A stretch of 64,000 bases of DNA from Comamonas testosteroni (GTDB lineage: Bacteria; Pseudomonadota; Gammaproteobacteria; Burkholderiales; Burkholderiaceae_C), in assembly GCF_030505195.1 (NCBI RefSeq), contig NZ_CP129672.1:3630501-3694500 (forward strand). The letters run 5' to 3'. Each line of letters starts with the position of its first letter. The stretch's first letter is position 1. Below, piece by piece: positions 26,797-35,676 of the stretch. The notes under the pieces are model-generated. The model was given only the letters and a program-made list of their open reading frames with translations. It did no database searches and was not told the DNA's origin. A program made the translations under genes and the position numbers.

Positions 26797-26854
26797 TTCA
26801 GCATCAAACAATGCTGAATTCCTTGAATGGAAAGCGCAAGGCGCTTTTGTTTTA
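26797..26854 (+). terminator. tandem hairpins after coxC
   Basis: A perfect dyad TTCAGCAT / ATGCTGAA (26797-26818) is followed by AAAGCGC-AAG-GCGCTTT (26831-26847) and a T-rich tract. Together they look like the coxBA-C operon terminator. Confidence 0.7.
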
Positions 26855-26884
26855 GGAGCGCTGAAAAGCGCTGCACGAAAGCGG

Positions 26885-27127
26885 CTACTGCCCGGGCTGC
26901 CATCCCGTGGGCTGTATCCAGCCCAGCTTGGCCGCCATCAGAACGCAGAGAAATAATGCAATCGACAAAGCCACGCGAAGGGCCAGGGCGCGGAACATCT
27001 TGCGGCTGCGCTCGGCATCGTCGGCCTGCGAGCTTTCGCCGCCATCGCCCCTGCGCATCATGAAGAACAGCGCACTGCCAAGGCTCGCCAAAATGGCGAG
27101 AAAGGCGAGAATGATCACGAATTTCAT
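26885..27127 (-). CDS. DUF2909 twin transmembrane protein
   Basis: An 80-residue protein with two membrane helices (MKFVIILAFLAILASLGSALFFMM and RALALRVALSIALFLCVLMAAKLGW) joined by a charged loop (GDGGESSQADDAERSRK). The layout matches the small DUF2909 family seen next to SURF1 in comamonad oxidase clusters. It is divergent from SURF1 with 14 bases between starts, so promoters overlap. Function is unknown. Confidence 0.85.
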   Translation of the reverse strand: MKFVIILAFLAILASLGSALFFMMRRGDGGESSQADDAERSRKMFRALALRVALSIALFLCVLMAAKLGWIQPTGWQPGQ

Positions 27128-27141
27128 GAACGGATTATCTG

Positions 27142-27954
27142 GTGCGCATTTCCCGATTTCCAGACCTCTGGCGGTTTCTACTGATTTCTGCGGTGGCCTT
27201 GATCTGCGTGGCCGTCACTGCGTCGCTGGGCTTTTGGCAACTGGGCCGGGCCGCGCAGAAACAGGCTGTTTTCGATGCCATCACGCGCCAGCAGGCGCTG
27301 CAGCCCTGGCATAACGCCCAGCTGGCCGCCGAAGTGGCTCTGGCGGCAGACTCCGCCGGCGAAGCGCGCAAGGCGCATCTGCTGCATAGGCCCGTGCAAC
27401 TGCAAGGCCAGTGGCTGGCCGAGCAGACCCTCTTTCTGGACAACCGCCAGATGCAGGGCCGCGCCGGCTTCTATGTACTCACGCCCTTCAGGCTGAGCGC
27501 TCCTCATGAACACACGGTGGTCATCGTGCAGCGTGGCTGGGCGCCGCGCAACTTCATGGACCGCACGGTTCTGCCCGAGGTGCAGACCCCTGCAGGCCTG
27601 GTCGGTATCGAGGGCCGACTGGAAGCGCCGCCCTCCAGGCTGATGGAGCTGGAAGCCGCCCATGGCGGGGCAGACCCTGATGAGCAAAAGTCGCGCATCC
27701 GACAGAATGCAGACATCGCACTGTGGGCGCAGCAAAGCGGCTTGCCGCTGCTGGCCCTGAGCGTGGTGCAAGGCGGCGGCGCCAGCGAAGGCTTGCTGCG
27801 CGACTGGCCGCAGATCAATGCCGGGGTGCAAAAGCACTACGGCTATGCTTTTCAGTGGTTCGGACTCAGTGTCTTGGTGGTGTTGCTCTATGTCTGGTTT
27901 CAACTCGTCCGACGCTTTTACCCCCGCCGCCGTGCAGCGCAGCCCGAGGGATGA
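27142..27954 (+). CDS. SURF1 family oxidase biogenesis protein
   Basis: A 270-residue SURF1/Shy1 protein with N- and C-terminal membrane helices (DLWRFLLISAVALICVAVTASLGFWQLGR and [21 protein letters not shown]) and a periplasmic domain with LDNRQMQGRAGFYVLTPF and GWAPRNFMDR. SURF1 helps insert haem A into CoxA. It starts at GTG (the family begins near the first helix). The last 65 bases overlap the next gene, so the two are translationally coupled. Confidence 0.92.
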   Translation: MRISRFPDLWRFLLISAVALICVAVTASLGFWQLGRAAQKQAVFDAITRQQALQPWHNAQLAAEVALAADSAGEARKAHLLHRPVQLQGQWLAEQTLFLDNRQMQGRAGFYVLTPFRLSAPHEHTVVIVQRGWAPRNFMDRTVLPEVQTPAGLVGIEGRLEAPPSRLMELEAAHGGADPDEQKSRIRQNADIALWAQQSGLPLLALSVVQGGGASEGLLRDWPQINAGVQKHYGYAFQWFGLSVLVVLLYVWFQLVRRFYPRRRAAQPEG

Positions 27955-28639
27955 ACCGCTGAGCTTTGCTGTCCACAGCCTGCCCGATCCCGCACAAAGC
28001 CGCACACAGCAGGCGCTGCTGGCGCGCAGCGGTCGCTGGAAGATGCTGGCCGTGCTGCTGGTCTGTGCGGCGCCGGTGCTGGCATCCTACTTCACCTACT
28101 ACGTGTTGCGCCCCTCGCAGCAGCGCAGCTATGGCGAGCTGATTGCCGAGCAGCCGGGCCTGCCCGATGTGCAGGCGCAGACGCTGGACGGGCGCAGCGT
28201 GAATCTGAACAGCCTCAAGGGCCAGTGGCTGCTGCTCAGCACCAGTGCCGGGGACTGCGGGCAGCGCTGTCAGGAACATCTCTACCTTCAGCGCCAGCTG
28301 CGTGAAACCCTGGGCCGTGAAAAGGACCGGCTGGACTGGGTCTGGCTCATCAACGACCAGCAGCCCGTTCCGGAAAAAATCCTGCCTGCTGCCGAGCAAG
28401 CCATAACAGTACGTGTGCCCGCTGCAGTCATCGGCAACTGGCTCAAGCCCGCGGCCGGGCATGCACTGGACGAGCATCTGTATGTGGTCGATCCGCAGGG
28501 CCACTGGATGATGCGCTTTCCTGCAGGCATGGACAAAGCCGCGGCCGGCAAGGCCAAGCGCGATCTGGAGCGGTTGCTGCGCGCCTCTGCCTCATGGGAC
28601 GAGGCCGGGCGAGCTACGGCCGATGCAGCAAAGAAATAG
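27890..28639 (+). CDS. SCO/thioredoxin-like membrane protein of the oxidase cluster
   Basis: A 249-residue protein with one membrane helix (about residues 50-72) and a periplasmic domain. [21 protein letters not shown] has a CxxxC pair (C123 and C127) in the place SCO1 uses for copper, and [16 protein letters not shown] resembles the SCO strand DHSAGTYLFDPQG. Its start overlaps SURF1. A second SCO-type protein follows ctaB, so this cluster has two CxxxC thioredoxin-fold candidates. Whether it binds copper, reduces thiols or does neither is not decided by sequence. Confidence 0.72.
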   Translation: MSGFNSSDAFTPAAVQRSPRDEPLSFAVHSLPDPAQSRTQQALLARSGRWKMLAVLLVCAAPVLASYFTYYVLRPSQQRSYGELIAEQPGLPDVQAQTLDGRSVNLNSLKGQWLLLSTSAGDCGQRCQEHLYLQRQLRETLGREKDRLDWVWLINDQQPVPEKILPAAEQAITVRVPAAVIGNWLKPAAGHALDEHLYVVDPQGHWMMRFPAGMDKAAAGKAKRDLERLLRASASWDEAGRATADAAKK

Positions 28640-28716
28640 GTGTTGAGGCCGGCTTTAGCCTGCTTTCGCAAAGCACACTACCGGCCATCTGGTTCATCGT
28701 CAGCGAGGAGGGCCGC

Positions 28717-29640
28717 ATGCAGGCAGAAATCTCGGATTTGAAAGGTGCTGTTCCAGACGCAATGGCGGCTTCTTCGCGCTGGGCACAGTACCACGCGCTG
28801 ACCAAGCCCAAGGTGGTGCAGCTCATCGTCTTCTGTGCCTTCATCGGCATGGTGCTGGCCGTGCCGGGCGTTCCCGGCTGGCAGGATTGGGGCCGCATGC
28901 TGGCGGCCTGTGCCGGCATCTGGCTGGTTGCGGCAGCGGCAGCGGCGTTCAACTGCCTGGTCGAGCGCAGCATCGATGCACGCATGAAGCGCACGGCCTG
29001 GCGGCCCACGGCGCGCGGCGAGCTCTCGCATTCCCAGGCCTTGCTGTTTTCGGCCTTGCTGTGCGCAGCAGGGGCCGCCATCTTGCTGCTGGCCGTGAAT
29101 GCTCTCACGCTGTGGCTGACGCTGGCCACCTTCATTGGTTACGCAGTGATTTATACCCTGGTGCTCAAACCTTTGACGCCGCAGAACATCGTCATCGGCG
29201 GGGCATCGGGTGCCATGCCGCCCGTGCTGGGCTGGGCCGCGATGACGGGGCAGGTAGGGCATGAAGCCCTGCTGCTTTTTCTCATCATCTTTCTCTGGAC
29301 GCCGCCGCATTTCTGGGCGCTGGCGCTGTACCGTGTCGAGGACTACCGCCGCGCCGGCCTGCCCATGCTGCCGGTCACGCATGGCAATGCCTTCACGCGA
29401 CTGCAGGTGTTTCTCTATACCCTGGTGCTGTTTGCCGGCTGTCTGCTGCCTTTTGTGGTGGGAATGAGCGGCTATTTCTACCTTTTTGCCGCAGTGATTC
29501 TGGGGTTGGGCTTTTGCGGTTATGGTTGGGCACTGCTGCGCAACTACTCGGATGCGCTGGCACGCAAGACCTTCCGCTTTTCCCTGATCCATCTGAGCCT
29601 GCTGTTTGCAGCGCTGCTGGTGGATCATTACCTAGCCTGA
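28717..29640 (+). CDS. ctaB: protohaem IX farnesyltransferase (haem O synthase)
   Basis: A 307-residue UbiA-family prenyltransferase with eight or nine helices. The motifs are [27 protein letters not shown] (first Asp-rich NDxxD-like motif, here ERSIDARM), and [17 protein letters not shown] (second Asp-rich motif). It adds farnesyl to haem B, giving haem O, the precursor of haem A. GAGGAGG lies just upstream. The gene normally sits behind ctaA in comamonads, but ctaA is not seen between the previous gene and this one. Confidence 0.95.
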   Translation: MQAEISDLKGAVPDAMAASSRWAQYHALTKPKVVQLIVFCAFIGMVLAVPGVPGWQDWGRMLAACAGIWLVAAAAAAFNCLVERSIDARMKRTAWRPTARGELSHSQALLFSALLCAAGAAILLLAVNALTLWLTLATFIGYAVIYTLVLKPLTPQNIVIGGASGAMPPVLGWAAMTGQVGHEALLLFLIIFLWTPPHFWALALYRVEDYRRAGLPMLPVTHGNAFTRLQVFLYTLVLFAGCLLPFVVGMSGYFYLFAAVILGLGFCGYGWALLRNYSDALARKTFRFSLIHLSLLFAALLVDHYLA

Positions 29641-29646
29641 CAGACC

Positions 29647-30261
29647 ATGGATAAACGAGCTGTGCTGCGCGTACTCGGCGCTTTAGGCGCCGCAACACTG
29701 GCCGGTGCGGCCACATTGACATTGACTGCCTGCAAGGACGACAGCAAGCCCAAATTTCAGGGCGTGGATGTGACGGGCGCAGACTATGCCAAGGACATTC
29801 CGCTGACCGATGTCCACGGGAAAAAGCGCAGTCTCAAGGATTTCTCGGGCAAGGTGGTGGCCGTGTTCTTCGGTTACACCCAGTGCCCCGATGTCTGCCC
29901 CACCACGCTGCAGGAGCTGCTTGAAGTCAAGCAGGCGCTGGGCGCCGATGGCGACAAGCTGCAGGCCGTTTTTGTGTCGCTGGACCCCGAGCGTGATACG
30001 CCGGAGGTACTCAAGGCCTATCTGGCCAACTTCGACGAGAGCTTTGTGGGGCTCAGCGGTACGGCCGACGAGATTGCTGCCGTGGCCAAGGACTTCAAGA
30101 TATTTTTCAAGAAGGTGCCAGGCAAGGTCGAAGGAACTTACACACTCGATCATTCGGCCGGTACCTATCTTTTCGATCCCCAGGGCCGGTTGCGCGTGTA
30201 CGAGCGCTATGGCGCGGGACCGCAGTTGCTGACTCAGGACGTGAAGGCACTGCTGGGCTGA
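29647..30261 (+). CDS. SCO1/SenC copper chaperone
   Basis: A 204-residue thioredoxin-fold protein. An N-terminal TM/lipobox stretch (LTLTAC, residues 24-29) suggests lipid anchoring; CPDVC (C80, C84) and H169 (YTLDHSAGTYLFDPQG) are the copper-binding set. SCO proteins help build the CuA centre of CoxB. It is the last gene of the cluster, six bases after ctaB. In related Comamonadaceae rpoH usually follows; here it is 10.4 kb away. Confidence 0.95.
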   Translation: MDKRAVLRVLGALGAATLAGAATLTLTACKDDSKPKFQGVDVTGADYAKDIPLTDVHGKKRSLKDFSGKVVAVFFGYTQCPDVCPTTLQELLEVKQALGADGDKLQAVFVSLDPERDTPEVLKAYLANFDESFVGLSGTADEIAAVAKDFKIFFKKVPGKVEGTYTLDHSAGTYLFDPQGRLRVYERYGAGPQLLTQDVKALLG

Positions 30262-30486
30262 AGCGTTCGCGACCAGCAGCATTGGTCTCGGGTTCTGAAA
30301 TTTATTGTTACATGTTGGTGTTTGATGTAGCGCAATGAGAGCGTGCGATGTCACGCGCATAGTGAGCGACTTCAAACACTTGGCAAGGCTCGATCCGGCT
30401 TCCTAGAGCTGGGCATGCAGGCCGGTGATGCAGCATGGGGAGTGGCTGCACGCAGGGACGCCAGAGTGGATATCTGGAGTCTGTGT

Positions 30487-32262
30487 ATGGCCGAGTGCCC
30501 TTTTTCTTCAATGCTCAAACCGGTGTCTGAACCGGCGCTGGCGGACTGCCAGCGCCGGTTGCGACTGGCCATGTCGGCCTGGCAGGAGGGGGGGAGCCTT
30601 TCTGCCATGCTGAGCCGGCGTGAGCAGCAGGCGCTGGATGCTGCGCCGGACGGCATTTTGCTGGTGGACCGGGACGGGAACATCGTGACGGCCAATGCCG
30701 CCATGCAGGCCATTTCAGGCTACGGGCGCAGCGAGCTCGAAGGGCAGGCGCTGGACATGCTGCTGCCGCCCGAGTTTCAGGCCGGGCATGGTCATTACCT
30801 GCGCAGCTACTTTGCCCAGCCATCGCGCCGGCCCATGGGGCTTGGCGGTGTGCTGTGGCTGCAGCGCAAGCAGGGCAATGCCGTGCCGGTGGACATTGCT
30901 CTTGGCTATTTTGGCGATGACGACAAGGGCTTGGCCATAGCCTTTGTGCGCGATGTGACGGAGCTGCATCAGATGCAGCAACGCCTGAAGTTCCAGGCCA
31001 CCAAGGACACCCTGACCGGCCTCAATAATCGCTGGCAATTCGGCCAGGAGTTGCAGGAGCGACTCAAGTTGGCGCAGGCCGACGGCGAAGCACTGGCCCT
31101 GCTGCAGCTGGATCTCGACAACTTCAAGGCCATCAATGACGGCTACGGACATGCAGCCGGCGATCAACTGCTGCGGGAGGTCGCCAGGCGGCTGAAGTCC
31201 CAGCTGCGCAGCGAGGGCGTGCTGGCACGCCTGGGTGGCGACGAATTCATGGTGCTGCTGGTGGGTGAGAATGCGGCCCGAGCCCGCTTCTGGAGCGAGC
31301 AGATACTGGCTGCGCTCTCCATCCCCTTCAAGCATGACGGGCTGGCGCTGGATTTTGGTGCCAGCGTGGGCATTGCCTTTTATCCCGACGATGCGCAGAC
31401 CGGTGACGACCTGATGCGCTTCGCCGATATGGCAATGTACAGCGCCAAGGCCCAGGGGCGCGGCCATGCGGTGTTTTTCGAACCCGCCATGGGCAAGGAA
31501 ATGGCCGAACGCGTGCAACTGGCCGAGCGCTTGCGCATGGCGCTCAGCTATGGCGGTTTGCAGCTGCACTACCAGCCTCAGGTCAAGGTCGAGAGCGACA
31601 CAGTGGTGGCTGTTGAGGCCTTGCTGCGCTGGCATGATCCCTTGCTGGGCAATGTCAGCCCGGCACGCTTTATTCCGGTGGCCGAGGCCTCGGGCCAGAT
31701 CGTGGCTCTGGGCAACTATGTGCTCGACGCAGCCTGCAAGCAGATCGCTTTGTGGCTCAAGGCCGGTACGCCGCTGCGGGTTGCGGTCAATCTTTCTGCC
31801 TATCAACTGCGGCAGGTGAATCTTGTCGAGCATGTCAGCAGCTGTTTGCAGCGCTATCAGGTTCCGCCGCAATGGCTGGAGCTGGAGGTGACCGAATCCC
31901 AGGCCATGATCAACCCGGCTCAGGGAAGCGAAGTGCTACAGGCTCTGGCGCGGCTGGGAGTGACGATTGCGCTGGATGATTTCGGCACCGGCCATTCGTC
32001 GTTGGCCTATCTTCAATATCTGCCGCTGCAGCGCGTCAAGCTGGGGCGGGAGTTTCTGTTTCCCTCGCCTTGCCGGGACAGACTGATGGGCGGCATTGTG
32101 CATATGGCCCATGCGCTGGATCTGGAGGTCGTGGCCGAAGGCGTCGAAGAGCTCGATCAGCTGCAACTGCTGCGCGACATCGGTTGCGAGTTTTTCCAGG
32201 GCTGGCTGCATTCGCGCGCCATGCCTGCCGAGCAGGTGCAGGGCTGGCTGGCAGTGGTTTGA
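30487..32262 (+). CDS. PAS-GGDEF-EAL cyclic-di-GMP protein
   Basis: A 591-residue cytoplasmic protein from MAECPFSS, with GGAG seven bases upstream; two upstream Met codons are alternatives. A PAS sensor spans residues 50-160 (APDGILLVDRDGNIVTAN). The GGDEF domain has intact RLGGDEF (248-254), but its inhibitory I-site RxxD reads RSEG. The EAL domain retains E377-A-L, NLS, DDFGTG (497-502) and EGVE (551), while the KxD motif reads KLG (518-520), so one metal-ligand Asp is lost. I infer active synthesis and impaired hydrolysis of cyclic di-GMP. No terminator separates it from the convergent gene. Confidence 0.93.
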   Translation: MAECPFSSMLKPVSEPALADCQRRLRLAMSAWQEGGSLSAMLSRREQQALDAAPDGILLVDRDGNIVTANAAMQAISGYGRSELEGQALDMLLPPEFQAGHGHYLRSYFAQPSRRPMGLGGVLWLQRKQGNAVPVDIALGYFGDDDKGLAIAFVRDVTELHQMQQRLKFQATKDTLTGLNNRWQFGQELQERLKLAQADGEALALLQLDLDNFKAINDGYGHAAGDQLLREVARRLKSQLRSEGVLARLGGDEFMVLLVGENAARARFWSEQILAALSIPFKHDGLALDFGASVGIAFYPDDAQTGDDLMRFADMAMYSAKAQGRGHAVFFEPAMGKEMAERVQLAERLRMALSYGGLQLHYQPQVKVESDTVVAVEALLRWHDPLLGNVSPARFIPVAEASGQIVALGNYVLDAACKQIALWLKAGTPLRVAVNLSAYQLRQVNLVEHVSSCLQRYQVPPQWLELEVTESQAMINPAQGSEVLQALARLGVTIALDDFGTGHSSLAYLQYLPLQRVKLGREFLFPSPCRDRLMGGIVHMAHALDLEVVAEGVEELDQLQLLRDIGCEFFQGWLHSRAMPAEQVQGWLAVV

Positions 32263-32280
32263 TGATATTGACTGACGGGA

Positions 32281-33444
32281 TTAGCGTGACTGCTGCTTCC
32301 AGTCAGGCTCGGGAAAATGCTCGTTGGATGCGGTGACGATCAGGTCCAGCACCGGCTTGCCCTCCTCGTCGAAGCGCACTCCGGGGCCCCAGCGCGCCTG
32401 CTGGCGCTGGCCCGAGAACCAGAACAGCTTGCGCTCCCAGCTGCCGGGCTTGGGCGGCTTGCGGTTGGCCTGAATCAGGTGCTCCTGTATGCGTTGCAGG
32501 CCTGCTGTGAGGCACCACGGAGCCAGTTGCAGAAGCGCGGCTCGCAGCTCTCGCACCCAGGGCTCTGGCGCGGACGAGAAGCGCTGGAATGACTGACCTG
32601 CGGCAAGTCTTCGCACGCGTTCATGAAGCTCGATGCCATACAGTGCGCAGGCCTCGCTGACCTTGCCCTGAGCCATCAGACTGCGTGCCTTGCGCTCCAG
32701 AGCCGAGTCCTTGGGGGGCTCTGCCGGCGACCACAGCCAGCGGGCATCGCTCCATTGATGGCGGCAGTTGTAGAGAAACTCGGACGACAGAAGCAATTGC
32801 CATCCCGGCATCTTTGACTGCATGACCGATCGAACCATCAGGCAGGGCTGGCGCTTGCGTGTGGCAGGGCCATAGGCCGCGAGTATGGCAGTGGTGCGCG
32901 CTGCAGGTCGTCCGCGATCATCTCGCGGCCAGGATTGAAGCAGGCGCATGAGGTCGACAGCGGCCACATCGGCCTTGAGCCGTTCAAGCGCCTGTGGAGC
33001 ATCCGCGAGCTTGTCCAGCAGGTCGAGGTTCAGATCCTGATCCACCCGAGGGACACAGGCCTCAGTCTCATCGATAGATGGACTGCAAGCCATGGCCTGG
33101 ATGGTGACTTGTTCCGGTGCTGCATCAGGCGCTGCCCGCCATTCATGCAGCAGCTGTGCAAAGCGCCCGGGGTTGCAGCTGACTTCATGGTGTATGACTT
33201 CACCGGCCGCATCGCGCAGCGTGATCCAGGCATGAAGCCGATGCTCCGCGCCCAACTGCATGGTCTGCTCATACCTGGTGGCCGAGAAAGCGCCGTTGCC
33301 ACCGTGGTGCACAAAGAATTCGACATCCATGCAGCCGGCTGCCACGCTGCTGGTGATGCGTGTTCTGGCTGCGTCCTTGTGTTCGGCCTGGCAATCCGGC
33401 AGTTGCAGCCATTGCTGCGAAATCTGGGCAATGAAGTCTTGCAT
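32281..33444 (-). CDS. hypothetical protein linked to the Imm22 operon
   Basis: A 387-residue protein, with no signal, membrane span or known motif. It contains several Trp-rich stretches (WPRDDRGRP, RHQWSDARWLWSPAEP, SWERKLFWFSGQRQQARWGPG) and looks alpha/beta. It lies 30 bases downstream of the HTH-Imm22 gene and is probably co-transcribed. I do not recognise it; neighbours suggest an immunity or effector-related role, which is inference only. Confidence 0.55.
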   Translation of the reverse strand: MQDFIAQISQQWLQLPDCQAEHKDAARTRITSSVAAGCMDVEFFVHHGGNGAFSATRYEQTMQLGAEHRLHAWITLRDAAGEVIHHEVSCNPGRFAQLLHEWRAAPDAAPEQVTIQAMACSPSIDETEACVPRVDQDLNLDLLDKLADAPQALERLKADVAAVDLMRLLQSWPRDDRGRPAARTTAILAAYGPATRKRQPCLMVRSVMQSKMPGWQLLLSSEFLYNCRHQWSDARWLWSPAEPPKDSALERKARSLMAQGKVSEACALYGIELHERVRRLAAGQSFQRFSSAPEPWVRELRAALLQLAPWCLTAGLQRIQEHLIQANRKPPKPGSWERKLFWFSGQRQQARWGPGVRFDEEGKPVLDLIVTASNEHFPEPDWKQQSR

Positions 33445-33474
33445 GAAGAAGATGGAAAAAGCGTCGGACCTGCG

Positions 33475-34065
33475 TCAGTCGTCAAAAAGACCGATGTAGC
33501 TCAGTCCGTTGTAGAGCTTGTCCGGATCGGTGATCGGTTCGGTGGGGTCGGCATAGACAAACATGGCGTTGGCTGTGTGAATGCCCTGGGTTTCACAGGC
33601 CTGCACGATGAGCGCGAGCGATGTGTCGCAGTCCAGAGTGCTGTGGCTCACCAAGGCAGAGACAGGGACAGGCTCTGGCAGCCAGATCATCAGCAGCAGG
33701 TCTTCGTCGAACAGAAATTGTCTGCCCAGATCCTGGCAGAAGCCGCAGCCCGTGACATCTTGCTGGCTGCTTTCAATGTCTTCAACTTCCAGCTCCCAGT
33801 AACTGTCTGCATGTTCAAAGTAGCGGGCAAATTCCGGCTCGCCCAATGGCGTATTTCCTATCCAGAAATGCAGTGCAGAAAAAGGCGCAGGCGGTGGTGT
33901 CGGACCCAACTCCTCGACCCAGTCGAACAGGGTTCCGGGCTTGAGGCGGTGGCGCTTTTCCAGCTCCGCAAACCCGCCGCCGGGTGTGCGGTTCAGCGCT
34001 TCGTCCACCAGGGCCTTGCGAAATGCCAGCGAATAGGTCTTGCCGGATTTGTTTTCTGACTTCAT
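33475..34065 (-). CDS. HTH-like N-terminus fused to Imm22 (DUF4284) domain
   Basis: A 196-residue protein. Residues 1-45 (KTYSLAFRKALVDEALNRTPGGGFAELEKRHRLKPGTLFDWVEE) look like a transposase-type helix-turn-helix of the IS3 OrfA kind. Residues 65-196 fit the Imm22/DUF4284 family: LHFWIGNTPLGEPEFARYFEH opening, then FCQDLGRQFLFDEDLLLMIWLPEP, the family's F-x-DxG and Asp-x-Asp/Glu set, ending NGLSYIGLFDD. Imm22 proteins are thought to neutralise polymorphic toxins. The start overlaps the upstream gene by four bases. No toxin gene is seen nearby. Confidence 0.65.
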   Translation of the reverse strand: MKSENKSGKTYSLAFRKALVDEALNRTPGGGFAELEKRHRLKPGTLFDWVEELGPTPPPAPFSALHFWIGNTPLGEPEFARYFEHADSYWELEVEDIESSQQDVTGCGFCQDLGRQFLFDEDLLLMIWLPEPVPVSALVSHSTLDCDTSLALIVQACETQGIHTANAMFVYADPTEPITDPDKLYNGLSYIGLFDD

Positions 34066-34703
34066 TGGGCGGGTCCGTAGTGCATGACCACGAGCTTGTT
34101 CAGGGGCTCCGGGTAGTCCCAGAAGGCTTCTTCCAGTTCCTGCAACTGCTCATGTTCGGCGTCCGTCAGCAGCGCAGGCAGGTCGGAGAAGTCCACATTT
34201 TCTGGCATGTCTTCGAAGCGCCTGAGCACCGCAAACATGTCTTGCAGACATTGCTGCGTGACGGGCGCGCCTATGGCCTGCAGAGCCTGCAGGGTGAGCT
34301 GATGGTTTTCCACTCCCCAGTTGCCCAGAAACTGCAGAAAGCCGCCGTTGTTGATATCGGCTTCCATGCGCCATAGAGCCACCAGCTCATGCTGGACCGG
34401 GGATATCCGGGTGACGTCCCATTGGGCGGCGAGCAGCGCGCCCATGGCCTGGTTGTAGAGACTGTCCTGATCCAGCTCCCAGACGCTGACCATGCCTGCG
34501 GGCGATGGCGGCCACAGCGCCGGCCAGTTCAGACCGTGATCCTCGTCGCTCAGAACCCAGTGCAGCCTTTGCCCGGGTGTGGCTTTTTCGAGGCGGATAT
34601 GCCGCTGAATGGGCTCGGCCAGTTCACGTCCGTCCGCGAGTGTCAGCCAGATGGTCTGCTCGTCGATGCGAACGCCTGTGATGCGGTTGCTTCGTGAATC
34701 CAT
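34062..34703 (-). CDS. DUF2442-DUF4375 two-domain protein
   Basis: A 213-residue protein. Residues 5-75 (VRIDEQTIWLTLADGRELAEPI..PGQRLHWVLSDEDHGLNWPALWP) match DUF2442, a small domain of chromosome and plasmid cassettes. Residues 95-205 contain the DUF4375 pattern INNGGFLQFLGNWG, HQLTLQALQAIGA and a C-terminal helix pair. DUF4375 proteins appear among immunity-like families. It is the first gene of the three-gene operon, overlapping the Imm22 gene by ATGA. Its upstream gene stops four bases away, so the operon may also be read through from there. Confidence 0.75.
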   Translation of the reverse strand: MDSRSNRITGVRIDEQTIWLTLADGRELAEPIQRHIRLEKATPGQRLHWVLSDEDHGLNWPALWPPSPAGMVSVWELDQDSLYNQAMGALLAAQWDVTRISPVQHELVALWRMEADINNGGFLQFLGNWGVENHQLTLQALQAIGAPVTQQCLQDMFAVLRRFEDMPENVDFSDLPALLTDAEHEQLQELEEAFWDYPEPLNKLVVMHYGPAQ

Positions 34704-34706
34704 GGT

Positions 34707-35645
34707 TCAGCTTTGTGCGGCGGTCTGATCCGTCACCGTCTCGGCAGCCTGGCGCATCTTGGCCAGCTCGCGCGCGGGAATGGGGTGCTCGCCGTTGGCC
34801 ATGCGTGTCAGCAGCGAGTGCAGCATCTCGGTGGAGAGGCCGTGCAGCACCAGGCGGTAGGCCGCATACAGGGTGGATAGCGGCACCATGGGATGCTTGT
34901 TGTTGAGCAGCACCAGATGCTCTGGCGATGCCAGGATCTTGGCGCAGTAAATGGCAACGGTTTCGTCGAGCTGCAGCGAGTTGCTGGCGCGCCAGAAGTC
35001 GTTGTCGGTCAGCAGTAACTGGTAGATGGGCGTGTACAGCTCGATGGCGCTTTGCAGGTCGATGACGTTGAAGCGACCGCGCGGCATGTCTTCGAGCCTG
35101 AGATCGGGCTCGCGGATCATGGAGAAGTCGGGCTCGGCCACGGGCACCAACTCCTGCCCGTTCTCGCGCAGTGCCTTGTTCAGGCGGATCACGAAGTTGA
35201 AGAGGTTGAGGTCGTGCTTGAGAAACAGCTCGTCCTTCACATCGTCAATTTCCATGGGCATCAAGGGCGCGGTGCTGACCTTGGTCGGGGCATTGGCAGC
35301 GACGAAGGCCAGTACCTGGGAGCCCAGGTGAAAGTGGCGCATGATGAGCCAGTTGGCCTCTGGCGAGAGAAATTTCTTCATGCCGAAGGCCAGCAGGCGG
35401 TGCAGCAGCATGGAGTGCGACCAGCGCTTGGGCAGAAAGATCTTCAGCGCCTGAATGATGATCATGGACAGCCGCGCCAGCGGCCGCATGGCGGGCAGAA
35501 AGAACTGGCGCGAGCTGCTGCTGCAGTCGCGCAGCCAGGCGGCCTTGACCTCATCGGGCAGAGGTGTGCTCTGGTCGAGGTAGAGCGCCAGCCAGGGGCT
35601 GGGGTCGCGCTCGTCCCAGACATGGTCGTTGAACTCGTTCTTCAT
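34707..35645 (-). CDS. conserved protein of the ketosynthase/diiron operon
   Basis: A 312-residue protein, last in the four-gene oxidase/ketosynthase operon. It has no signal or clear enzyme motif. The middle is strongly helical (FFLPAMRPLARLSMIIIQALKIFLPKRWSHS with an amphipathic segment) and contains a conserved-looking HFHLGSQVL and RGRFNVIDLQSAIELYTPIYQLLL. I know of no characterised homologue. The amphipathic, hydrophobic nature would suit a lipid-facing or substrate-binding partner. It starts at MKNEFNDHVW after a 31-base gap below the ketosynthase gene; the frame extends 17 codons up. Confidence 0.7.
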   Translation of the reverse strand: MKNEFNDHVWDERDPSPWLALYLDQSTPLPDEVKAAWLRDCSSSSRQFFLPAMRPLARLSMIIIQALKIFLPKRWSHSMLLHRLLAFGMKKFLSPEANWLIMRHFHLGSQVLAFVAANAPTKVSTAPLMPMEIDDVKDELFLKHDLNLFNFVIRLNKALRENGQELVPVAEPDFSMIREPDLRLEDMPRGRFNVIDLQSAIELYTPIYQLLLTDNDFWRASNSLQLDETVAIYCAKILASPEHLVLLNNKHPMVPLSTLYAAYRLVLHGLSTEMLHSLLTRMANGEHPIPARELAKMRQAAETVTDQTAAQS

Positions 35646-35676
35646 GAATCCTCCCGGTGCTTCTTGCGGTTTCTCG

